Below the pieces are notes generated by a model. That model was given only the letters and a program-made list of their open reading frames with translations. It had not been told where the DNA came from and did no database searches. A stretch of DNA of 5,048 bases from positions 1-5,048 of the forward strand of contig CAZSTA010000236.1 of the NCBI GenBank assembly GCA_964609495.1, written 5' to 3'. The position numbers and the translations under genes are program-made. Numbering within the stretch: the first letter of the stretch is position 1; every line of letters starts with the position of its first letter. This document shows positions 1 to 5,048 of the stretch, one piece after another. This stretch comes from CAZSTA01 sp964609495 [NCBI: uncultured bacterium] (GTDB taxonomy: Bacteria; CAZSTA01).

Positions 1-1
1 T

Positions 2-484
2 CAGGATCTCTTAAATCTTAGCAGAAAACTCAAGGTCTCAGCCGCTACAGATCCTGCTTGGTCGCCCGAGGGAAGACGCATCGCCTTTGTATTGAATCGA
101 GATGGCGATCGTGATATATTCATAGCCAATGCCGATGGAACGGGAGATGTTCAACAGCTCAAGGCTGATTTAGGGGGAGATGATATAGATCCCTGTTGGA
201 CCTCCGATGGAGAGTCCATAGTTTTCAGTAATTTTGGGACTAGTAAGGCTGGTATCTGGAGGATGAGCATAGATGGGAAGGAGTTACAGAGACTTAGTGA
301 TCACCCTACGGATGATGACCCTAATTGTTCCCCCGATGGAAAGATGATAACCTTTAACCGTAAAGTAGGTGGAACTAAAGAGGGAGAGGAGATACTTGTA
401 ATGAATATAGATGGGAGTGGAAAGCGGGTATTAACTAGCAATAATGTAGCAGATGATAATTCAGTTTGGTCTCCTCATCACTGA
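2..484 (+). CDS. PD40/TolB-like beta-propeller protein, C-terminal part (5' end outside window)
   Basis: This reading frame is open from the left edge to a TGA at 482-484, so only the last 160 residues are seen and the true start lies upstream. It carries repeated PD40 (WD40-like, TolB-type) propeller motifs. The first, about residues 17-48, has DPAWSPEG, then RIAF, then DIFIANADG. The second, about 62-95, has DPCWTSDG, then SIVF, then IWRMSIDG. The third, about 105-140, has DPNCSPDG, then MITF, then ILVMNIDGSG. A fourth begins (DDNSVWSP) and stops two residues later, at HH. Such repeats form beta-propeller blades, and family members are often periplasmic or secreted; the N-terminus that would show a signal peptide is missing. 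The third repeat has Cys where Trp is usual. The abrupt end may be natural propeller closure, with the N-terminus completing the last blade, or a truncation. A link to the DAP genes is not evident beyond a 22-nt gap to dapF. Family call is confident; function is unknown. Confidence 0.85.
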   Translation, partial: QDLLNLSRKLKVSAATDPAWSPEGRRIAFVLNRDGDRDIFIANADGTGDVQQLKADLGGDDIDPCWTSDGESIVFSNFGTSKAGIWRMSIDGKELQRLSDHPTDDDPNCSPDGKMITFNRKVGGTKEGEEILVMNIDGSGKRVLTSNNVADDNSVWSPHH

Positions 485-492
485 TTTGGAAA

Positions 493-498
493 AAGGAG
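493..498 (+). promoter_or_regulatory. Ribosome binding site of dapF
   Basis: AAGGAG lies 8 nt before the ATG at 507. It fixes that ATG as the start of dapF, in preference to the in-frame ATG at 453, which lies inside the propeller gene and has no comparable site. Confidence 0.85.
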
Positions 499-506
499 AG
501 GGAAAG

Positions 507-1379
507 ATGAAAGAGATAGAATTCCTTAAAATGAGTGGAGCAGGTAATGACTTCATCGTCATAGATAATCGAGAGGGGATCATCACACCTGATAATATAG
601 GAGGGATTAAGGGGGAGATTCTTCCCCTATCGGAGTTCATCAGGCGAGTCTGCACCAGAAGATGGTCGATCGGTGCTGATGGCTTGATGTTGCTTGAGAA
701 ATCGGATAAAGCGGATTTCAGGATGAGATACTTCAACTCCGATGGGGGAGAGGCTGAGATGTGTGGCAATGGCGCTCGCTGTATCGCTCGTTTCGCCTAT
801 TTGAAGGGAGCGGCTTCCAAGAAGATGTCTTTTGAAACGATCGCCGGGTTCGTCTCTGCTGAGATACTAGAGGGTGGAGTTAAGATCGGAGTTGATGCAG
901 TTGATAACGTTGAGTTGGAGCTGAAACTTGCTCTGGAGGATGGAACTTCTATAGTAGGACACTATATAAGAGCAGGAGTTCCTCATACTGTGCTTTACGA
1001 GGATGATGTGAGTGGGGCAAGGGTAGTTGAATTGGGAAGAAGAATAAGATATCATAAACACTTTCCTCGAGGGACTAACGTCAATTTCGTCCAGATATTA
1101 AGTGAGGGAGAAGTCAAGATCAGAACTTATGAGAGAGGGGTAGAAGATGAGACGCTAGCTTGTGGGACGGGAGCAGTTGCGTCTGCGGTATTATCCACTC
1201 TCTTGGGTAAGGCTAAACCGCCGATTCTACTTCATGCCGTAGGGGGGGATCTAACGGTTGATTTCAAATGGCAGGATGGAGATGGAGGAGATCTCTCCTC
1301 TATAAGCGAGGTATCATTAACTGGTGATGCGAGAGTGGTTATGAGGGGAAGGATAGGTGAGGAAACTTGGCAGTGGTAG
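507..1379 (+). CDS. dapF: Diaminopimelate epimerase DapF
   Basis: DapF interconverts LL- and meso-diaminopimelate in the cytosol without a cofactor, supplying meso-DAP for lysine and peptidoglycan. The 290-residue product is slightly longer than the usual 270-280. Seen in the sequence: the N-terminal MSGAGNDF signature (residues 9-16); YFNSDGGEAEMCGNGARC (75-92) with the first catalytic cysteine at Cys86; the GVPHTV substrate-loop motif (157-162); RGTNVNF (188-194); and YERGVEDETLACGTGA (208-223) with the second catalytic cysteine at Cys219. The two cysteines act as the acid/base pair of the family. A short acidic, glycine-rich insertion near residues 256-264 precedes the C-terminal TGDARVVMRG segment and accounts for part of the extra length. 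The start is chosen from a strong AAGGAG site and from alignment of the first strand (EIEFLKMSGAGND). The 3' end overlaps the aspartate kinase start by 13 nt, which suggests coupled translation. All key residues are present, so an active epimerase is expected. Confidence 0.97.
   Translation: MKEIEFLKMSGAGNDFIVIDNREGIITPDNIGGIKGEILPLSEFIRRVCTRRWSIGADGLMLLEKSDKADFRMRYFNSDGGEAEMCGNGARCIARFAYLKGAASKKMSFETIAGFVSAEILEGGVKIGVDAVDNVELELKLALEDGTSIVGHYIRAGVPHTVLYEDDVSGARVVELGRRIRYHKHFPRGTNVNFVQILSEGEVKIRTYERGVEDETLACGTGAVASAVLSTLLGKAKPPILLHAVGGDLTVDFKWQDGDGGDLSSISEVSLTGDARVVMRGRIGEETWQW
1355..1362 (+). promoter_or_regulatory. Ribosome binding site of aspartate kinase, inside dapF
   Basis: AGGTGAGG within the last codons of dapF matches the 3' part of the extended Shine-Dalgarno consensus (AGGTGA). 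It lies 4-6 nt before the TTG at 1367, depending on the pairing register. It favours TTG 1367 over the in-frame GTG at 1373, though the two starts differ by only two residues. Confidence 0.55.
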
Positions 1380-2608
1380 AGAACAGAATAATAGCTAAGT
1401 TCGGAGGGACTAGCGTAGGGAATGGCGAGAGGATTCGGCTGGCGGCCCGCTCGATAGCCGACCAGGTCAGGGAAGGTAAGGAGGTAGTAGTTGTTGTCTC
1501 CGCGATGGGGAAATCCACCGACGAGTTACTAAACGCTTTGGCAGGCTCTACCGAGAGTTCCTATGGACCAGATGATATGGTCGATGTGGTCTCTATGGGG
1601 GAGAGAACGAGCATCAGGGTAATGGCCGCGGCTCTTCGCAGTCTAGGGGTCAAAGCCGAATATGTTGAGGTGGCGATGGGGGAGTGGCCAATCATCACTA
1701 CCTCCAAAGCAAGTGGGGCGGAGGCGATTATCTCCAAGACTCAAGAGATGTGTCAGAAGTATTTAGAGGTTTGGTTAGAAGAGGGAATAACTCCTGTAGT
1801 CTGCGGCTTTCTAGGTAAGGATATGGAGGGAAATCTGACCACTTTGGGAAGAGGAGGAAGTGATACTACCGCTTTTATCCTTGGGAAATGCCTTCAGGCT
1901 TCGGAGGTTATAGTAGTTACAGACGTGGATGGAGTTCTCTCAGCAGATCCTCGTCATATAGGTGAGGCGCAGATGTTATCCACGATCACGGTGGAGGAGA
2001 TGAATATTCTGGCTAGCAAGGGAGCCAAGGTGCTTCATCCTAACGCCCTAAGATATAAGACCCCAGAGATGAAGGCTAAGATAGTTCACTTCAGGCATGG
2101 GGATCTAAACGCGCCGGGAACGGAGATCGTGGGTTTTCCTCAGCAGGAAGTGATCTTGCAGAAAGAGAGGTTATCTACAGTCACTATTGTGGGAGAGAAA
2201 ATTCTGCAAACTCCTGGATTGCTAAGCAAGATATCACGCGCTTTAGCCGATGAGGAGATCTCTATCTATGATTGTGCGGTAGGAACAACTTTCTTGGGGT
2301 TATATGTAGAGGCGGAAAAAGCTAAACGCGCCTGTGATATCCTTCATCCGATAGTTTTAGAGGATACTAATCTTAAATCCTTGACGGTCACTAATGATAT
2401 CGCGATGATCATAGCTAAAAGCTATGGATTCATCGAGACCCCTGGGGTGATCTCTAAGCTGACTGCCCCGCTAGCGGAGAGGGATATCAATATAATTGAG
2501 ATGGTGACCATCAAGACGGATATTATGATCTTCATCAATTGGGAGGTGCGTGAGGAGGCTTATCGCCTCATCAAGGATGTGTTTTCGAGGGGCGATGAGC
2601 GATCCTAA
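1367..2608 (+). CDS. lysC: Aspartate kinase (monofunctional, two ACT domains)
   Basis: Aspartate kinase phosphorylates L-aspartate with ATP, the entry step of the lysine/DAP, threonine and methionine pathways. The product has 413 residues, close to the roughly 400-450 usual for monofunctional enzymes. Seen: KFGGTSVG (11-18); VSMGER (75-80); GFLG (147-150); TLGRGGSDTTA (159-169), the substrate/ATP site; TDVDGV plus DPR (185-196); AKVLHP (220-225). The kinase domain covers about 1-260 and is followed by two ACT-like regions, about 271-335 and 343-407. Each contains a TPG turn (282-284 and 358-360) followed by a helix and a strand. No homoserine dehydrogenase domain is fused. ACT regions usually carry end-product inhibition, but these do not show the MLHSRGF-like lysine-binding signature of E. 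coli LysC, so the effector (Lys, Thr, both or none) is not predictable. TTG at 1367 is the preferred start; GTG at 1373 is possible. The gene overlaps dapF by 13 nt and sits in the DAP cluster, hence the symbol lysC; the isozyme assignment is inferred. Confidence 0.95.
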   Translation: MAVVENRIIAKFGGTSVGNGERIRLAARSIADQVREGKEVVVVVSAMGKSTDELLNALAGSTESSYGPDDMVDVVSMGERTSIRVMAAALRSLGVKAEYVEVAMGEWPIITTSKASGAEAIISKTQEMCQKYLEVWLEEGITPVVCGFLGKDMEGNLTTLGRGGSDTTAFILGKCLQASEVIVVTDVDGVLSADPRHIGEAQMLSTITVEEMNILASKGAKVLHPNALRYKTPEMKAKIVHFRHGDLNAPGTEIVGFPQQEVILQKERLSTVTIVGEKILQTPGLLSKISRALADEEISIYDCAVGTTFLGLYVEAEKAKRACDILHPIVLEDTNLKSLTVTNDIAMIIAKSYGFIETPGVISKLTAPLAERDINIIEMVTIKTDIMIFINWEVREEAYRLIKDVFSRGDERS

Positions 2609-2616
2609 AACTAAAC

Positions 2617-2646
2617 TTGATAATCTATAACTATAAAATTTATAAT
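2617..2646 (+). promoter_or_regulatory. Candidate sigma-70-type promoter upstream of dapA
   Basis: A TTGATA box (2617-2622, 5/6 to TTGACA) and a perfect TATAAT (2641-2646) are separated by 18 nt in the only AT-rich intergenic gap between genes of this cluster. A start near 2653 would leave a very short leader before the dapA RBS. The -10 box overlaps a small AT palindrome (2632-2644, TATAAA-A-TTTATA), which could be chance in AT-rich DNA. If used, it would let dapA, the membrane protein and dapB be transcribed separately from dapF and the kinase. Confidence 0.55.
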
Positions 2647-2655
2647 ATAAAATAA

Positions 2656-2662
2656 AAGGGGG
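2656..2662 (+). promoter_or_regulatory. Probable ribosome binding site of dapA
   Basis: AAGGGGG (6/7 to AAGGAGG) lies 10 nt before the ATG at 2673 and only 1 nt before the in-frame TTG at 2664, so the ATG is the more workable start. A weaker GAAGG at 2666-2670 could instead serve the adjacent TTG at 2676; the product would differ by one residue. Confidence 0.5.
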
Positions 2663-2672
2663 TTTGAAGGTT

Positions 2673-3560
2673 ATGTTGAAATTACAAGGGTCTTATGTAG
2701 CTATGGTAACTCCGTTCACTAAGGATGGGGAGATTGATAGAGAGGGAATTAAAAGCCTCGTCGAATTTCATATCACGAATGGAACTGATGGACTGGTCCC
2801 TTGCGGATGCACTGGAGAGGCGGCTACGCTCTCCCATGATGAGCAAGAGGGAGTAATTGAATTGGTGGTTGAGACCGTCGCGGGCAGGATCTCGGTCTTG
2901 GCAGGAACCGGGTCCAACAACACTAAAGAGGCGATTAGACTGACTAAATTCGCAGATAAGGTCGGGGCAGATGGGGCGATGCTTATCACTCCCTACTACA
3001 ATAAGCCCACCTCTGAAGGACTATATCGACACTATAGCACTGTAGCGGAGGGCGTTGATATCCCAATAGTTATGTATAACGTTCCCAGCCGAACAGGGAT
3101 AAGTATGGCCCCTGAGGTTGTAGCCAAATTAGTAGAAGACGTTGATAATATCGTGGGGATAAAAGAGGCTAGCGGAAGTTTGAGTCAGATCTCTCAGATA
3201 TTAAATATCTGTGGAGATAAGATAATCCTTATGTCGGGAGACGACTCTCTGACCTTGCCTATTATGGCTGTAGGGGGAAAAGGCGTTGTATCCGTGGCGG
3301 CGAACATAGCCCCTAAGGATGTTGCCGATATGACGGCGGCTTATCTCAAGGGCGATTTGGAGAAGGCACGGCAGTTGCATCACAAGCTCTTCCCCTTATT
3401 TAAAGTTTTGTTCATCGAAACTAATCCGATGCCAGTAAAGGCGGCGATGAATATAATGGGATTGCCTGCTGGAGAGCCTCGTCTTCCTCTTACTCCTTTA
3501 TTGGAGAGCAATATCCCTAAATTAAAGAAAGTTATGGAGGGTTGCGGTCTTCTGAAGTAA
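2673..3560 (+). CDS. dapA: 4-hydroxy-tetrahydrodipicolinate synthase DapA
   Basis: DapA condenses pyruvate with L-aspartate-4-semialdehyde in the cytosol, the first committed DAP-pathway step. The product has 295 residues (E. coli DapA has 292) and forms a single aldolase-type TIM barrel of the DapA/NanA family. Seen: GSYVAMVTPF (6-15); PCGCTGEAATLS (43-54); AGTGSNNTKEA (77-87); TPYYNKP (106-112) with Tyr108/Tyr109; MYNVPSRTG (134-142) with Tyr135 and Arg140; VGIKEASG (161-168) with the Schiff-base Lys164. By alignment to E. coli, Tyr135, Tyr109, Arg140 and Lys164 match Tyr133, Tyr107, Arg138 and Lys161, but the triad residue Thr44 is replaced by Cys46. Residues matching the E. coli lysine-inhibition site are partly kept (His55, Asn82, Glu86, Tyr108), while the His56 equivalent is Gln58, so feedback sensitivity is open. 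The DAP-cluster setting favours DapA over related aldolases. ATG 2673 is chosen from RBS spacing; TTG 2664 would add three residues. Stop is 11 nt before the next gene. Confidence 0.95.
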   Translation: MLKLQGSYVAMVTPFTKDGEIDREGIKSLVEFHITNGTDGLVPCGCTGEAATLSHDEQEGVIELVVETVAGRISVLAGTGSNNTKEAIRLTKFADKVGADGAMLITPYYNKPTSEGLYRHYSTVAEGVDIPIVMYNVPSRTGISMAPEVVAKLVEDVDNIVGIKEASGSLSQISQILNICGDKIILMSGDDSLTLPIMAVGGKGVVSVAANIAPKDVADMTAAYLKGDLEKARQLHHKLFPLFKVLFIETNPMPVKAAMNIMGLPAGEPRLPLTPLLESNIPKLKKVMEGCGLLK

Positions 3561-3566
3561 GGGGTG
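3559..3566 (+). promoter_or_regulatory. Ribosome binding site overlapping the dapA stop codon
   Basis: AAGGGGTG begins inside the TAA stop of dapA and ends 5 nt before ATG 3572. It decides the start of the small membrane protein in favour of ATG 3572, over an in-frame TTG at 3542 that lies within dapA. The layout suggests translational coupling to dapA. Confidence 0.65.
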
Positions 3567-3571
3567 TGAGT

Positions 3572-4000
3572 ATGATGAGTGGGAATAAAGTTTTGCGTCT
3601 CATAGCTCTAGCTCTAGTCTGTATTTGGTTGATCGTCTGGGCAGTTAATTTGATCATACCCTTCGATAACTATCTATCTGGGGGATCCTCCTTAAGGGAT
3701 ATAGCCGCCCTCGTTTTTTTGGGGATTATCTTCTCTCTGGTGTATTTCTTCCGCAGGAGGAGAGTGAGGGAGATAGAGAACTTGCGGAAGAAGGATATTA
3801 AGAAGCTCATAAAGGAATTAGCTCTGCGAAGGGGTGGCAAGTTGAGATCCTCTGAGGTAGCGGAGGCTCTGGATCTCGCTATAGGTGAAGCGGAGAAGAT
3901 CTTGGGAGAGATGGTCATTGAAGGGACTATGTCCATCAAGATAACTGAGGGGGGAGCGGTCATCTACGAATTTGTGGAGAGCATTGAAAGCAATTTATAG
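3572..4000 (+). CDS. Small membrane protein, two TM helices plus C-terminal winged-helix-like domain
   Basis: I do not recognise this 142-residue protein as a named family. Two hydrophobic segments, about residues 8-29 and 43-60, are joined by a short polar loop (PFDNYLSGGSSLRD) and followed at once by RRRRVRE. By the positive-inside rule, both ends are cytoplasmic and the loop is outside. Residues about 66-85 are charged and probably helical. Residues about 76-134 read like a winged-helix fold: helix, GGKLRSSEVAEAL (88-100, helix-turn-helix entry), AIGEAEKILGEMVIEG (103-118, likely recognition helix), then a beta wing with GGAVIYEF (127-134). Similar wings ending in YEF occur, from memory, in uncharacterised membrane-attached bacterial proteins. 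DNA binding is not shown; the domain could be a protein-protein module. It lies 11 nt after dapA and 12 nt before dapB, in the same direction, so co-expression is likely, but a role in the DAP pathway is only inferred. A downstream ATG at 3575 is also possible. Confidence 0.85.
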   Translation: MMSGNKVLRLIALALVCIWLIVWAVNLIIPFDNYLSGGSSLRDIAALVFLGIIFSLVYFFRRRRVREIENLRKKDIKKLIKELALRRGGKLRSSEVAEALDLAIGEAEKILGEMVIEGTMSIKITEGGAVIYEFVESIESNL

Positions 4001-4006
4001 GGGGTG
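4000..4006 (+). promoter_or_regulatory. Ribosome binding site of dapB overlapping the upstream stop
   Basis: GGGGGTG starts at the last base of the TAG stop of the membrane-protein gene and ends 6 nt before TTG 4013. It supports TTG 4013 as the dapB start. An in-frame GTG at 4004 lies inside this site and has no good RBS of its own. Confidence 0.65.
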
Positions 4007-4012
4007 TCTGAA

Positions 4013-4813
4013 TTGATCAAGGTTATTGTCAGCGGGGCTTGTGGACGTATGGGGTCCAGGGTAGTCGCGGCTGTTAATAAGCAGGAGGATATGGGGTTGA
4101 TAGGAGGATTAGAGGCAGATGTTAATGTGGGAAGGGATATCGGGGAGGCCGCTGGCTTGGGGAACATAGGATTAAAGGTCAGCGGAGATTTGGGGAAGAT
4201 AGTAGATAGGGCTGATGTCTTGGTGGAATTCACCAATCCCGAGACCTCGCTTGGACATCTGCGAGATGTGGTTAAGCATAACAAAGCGATGGTTTTGGGG
4301 ACGACTGGCTTCTCCGATGATCAGATGAGGGAGATCAAGGAGTTGACCAAAAATATCCCCTGTGTTATGGCTCCGAATATGTCAGTGGGGATCAATGTCC
4401 TTCTGAAGGTCGTCGCCGATCTAGCCAAGTGGCTTGGAGATGAATACGATATAGAGATCGTAGAGACACATCATCGCTTCAAGAAGGATGCCCCTAGTGG
4501 TACCGCTAAGAGGATAGCCCAAGTCTTGGCTAGTGCCTACAATCGAGATCTCGGCGAGGTGGGTGTCTATGGCCGTCAAGGGATGATAGGGGAGAGGAGC
4601 GGAGATGAGATCGGTATCCTCGCCATCCGAGCTGGAGATACTGTCGGCGATCATACAGTTATATTTGGAGGGATCGGAGAGAGATTGGAGATCACCCATC
4701 GAGCGCACAGCAGAGATACCTTCGCCTATGGGGCGATTCGAGCGATTCGCTTTGTCACCAGCGCTCGTAAGGGTCTCTATGATATGCAGGATGTTTTAGG
4801 GATTAAGGATTGA
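4013..4813 (+). CDS. dapB: 4-hydroxy-tetrahydrodipicolinate reductase DapB
   Basis: DapB reduces the DapA product to tetrahydrodipicolinate with NAD(P)H in the cytosol. The product has 266 residues (E. coli 273). Seen: an N-terminal Rossmann motif GACGRMG (8-14); an acidic residue Glu34 after strand 2; FTNPE (73-77); GTTGF (96-100); APNMSVGINV (120-129); the DapB signature ETHHRFKKDAPSGTA (151-165) with catalytic His153 and Lys157 (E. coli His159, Lys163); GERLEITHRAHSRDTFAYGA (222-241); and LYDMQDVLG (255-263). All catalytic positions are present. Relative to E. coli, the Arg after the ribose-binding Glu is Ala35 and FTRP is FTNP, which may weaken NADPH preference; this is inference. TTG 4013 is preferred because the RBS GGGGGTG sits 6 nt upstream; GTG 4004 would add three residues (MSE). 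It follows the membrane-protein gene by 12 nt and looks like the last gene of the cluster in this window. No clear terminator follows. Confidence 0.96.
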   Translation: MIKVIVSGACGRMGSRVVAAVNKQEDMGLIGGLEADVNVGRDIGEAAGLGNIGLKVSGDLGKIVDRADVLVEFTNPETSLGHLRDVVKHNKAMVLGTTGFSDDQMREIKELTKNIPCVMAPNMSVGINVLLKVVADLAKWLGDEYDIEIVETHHRFKKDAPSGTAKRIAQVLASAYNRDLGEVGVYGRQGMIGERSGDEIGILAIRAGDTVGDHTVIFGGIGERLEITHRAHSRDTFAYGAIRAIRFVTSARKGLYDMQDVLGIKD

Positions 4814-5003
4814 CATACTCCAACGACTGAAGGTCTTCGGATTCTAGGTCCAAGTTGTAACCTCATACTAATTGTCAAAGAACTAGGTATAGTATAAAAG
4901 GTGATATTGTTAAGTGTTTTTACTTCTGCCTATTGGTCTTTGCCGAATTAATGGGACTATTGAAGATTTTTCTCCTGTTAGATCTCGAACCCACCTTAGA
5001 TAA
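4814..5003 (+). other. Non-coding region downstream of dapB
   Basis: No gene is supportable here. The sequence turns AT-richer and loses the purine-rich coding pattern of the preceding genes. There is no tRNA and no convincing intrinsic terminator: T-runs at about 4917-4921 and 4970-4974 lack a G+C-rich stem just before them. A weak promoter-like pair (TTGTCA 4872-4877, TATAAA 4893-4898, 15-nt spacer) may point to a gene beyond the right edge but is not strong. Confidence 0.5.
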
Positions 5004-5048
5004 AGGAAACTTTTGCCGGTAACAAAACTCAAGGTTCAAAAGTTTCCT
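5004..5048. repeat. Perfect 12-bp inverted repeat with 21-nt spacer at window edge
   Basis: AGGAAACTTTTG (5004-5015) and CAAAAGTTTCCT (5037-5048) are exact reverse complements separated by 21 nt. The arms are too long and too close to be likely by chance. Beyond the 12 bp the inner flanks differ, so the match has a sharp inner edge; the outer edge cannot be judged because the window ends there. It could form an RNA hairpin, be an operator-like site, or be part of a dispersed repeat or small mobile element. No T-run is visible, so a terminator cannot be called. Confidence 0.75.

Noticed and set aside
453-506. N-terminal extension of DapF from ATG 453 (18 extra residues)
   Set aside because: It overlaps the propeller gene, has no RBS, and its residues do not belong to the DapF fold; ATG 507 has AAGGAG at 8 nt.
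3542-3571. N-terminal extension of the membrane protein from TTG 3542
   Set aside because: It lies inside dapA and lacks an RBS, while ATG 3572 has AAGGGGTG at the right distance and starts just before the first TM helix.
3964-4284. Antisense ORF of 106 codons opposite dapB (and others such as 461-769 on the minus strand)
   Set aside because: These are codon-bias shadows of clear family genes on the + strand, with no family resemblance or own RBS.
4810-4815. Perfect TTGACA -35-like box over the dapB stop codon
   Set aside because: No -10-like sequence occurs 16-18 nt downstream.
4839-4851. Small hairpin GGATT-CTA-GGTCC as dapB terminator
   Set aside because: Only five pairs, two of them G-U, and no T-run follows.
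4951-5022. 23-codon ORF starting at ATG 4951
   Set aside because: No ribosome binding site, very short, and it runs into the left arm of the inverted repeat; no recognisable sequence.
25-5035. 12-bp direct match AAAACTCAAGGT at 25-36 and 5024-5035
   Set aside because: About one 12-base match is expected by chance between distant positions in a window this size, and the first copy is within coding sequence.

Overview
This window is a compact, one-directional bacterial gene cluster for the aspartate/diaminopimelate (DAP) route to lysine and peptidoglycan. All recognisable genes are on the + strand and packed with short gaps or overlaps. The order is: 3' end of a PD40 (TolB-like) beta-propeller protein; dapF (diaminopimelate epimerase); aspartate kinase; dapA (4-hydroxy-tetrahydrodipicolinate synthase); a small two-helix membrane protein with a cytoplasmic winged-helix-like domain; dapB (4-hydroxy-tetrahydrodipicolinate reductase). 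The last 235 bases hold no supportable gene but end in a perfect 12-bp inverted repeat.

Base composition is intermediate. Two genes probably start with TTG, AGG/AGA and ATA codons are frequent, and ribosome binding sites are G-rich. The DAP pathway and Shine-Dalgarno initiation indicate a bacterium. The sequence does not let me name a phylum; an uncultured lineage with PD40-repeat proteins is a reasonable guess only.

Layout: 2-484 is the propeller C-terminus; 507-1379 dapF follows 22 nt later with a strong RBS; 1367-2608 aspartate kinase overlaps dapF by 13 nt; 2609-2672 is an AT-rich gap with a good sigma-70-type promoter candidate; 2673-3560 dapA; 3572-4000 the membrane protein, 11 nt after dapA; 4013-4813 dapB, 12 nt after that. 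The two junctions flanking the membrane protein are almost the same: the stop codon runs straight into a GGGGTG ribosome binding site. This suggests that dapA, the membrane protein and dapB are translated from one message.

Together the enzymes cover aspartate phosphorylation (aspartate kinase), condensation of aspartate semialdehyde with pyruvate (DapA), reduction to tetrahydrodipicolinate (DapB) and LL- to meso-DAP epimerisation (DapF). Aspartate semialdehyde dehydrogenase and the tetrahydrodipicolinate-to-LL-DAP enzymes (DapL or the acylase branch) are not in the window. Most of the region is ordinary housekeeping metabolism. The points worth a second look are the uncharacterised membrane winged-helix protein between dapA and dapB, a Cys in place of the catalytic-triad Thr of DapA, and the inverted repeat at the right edge.
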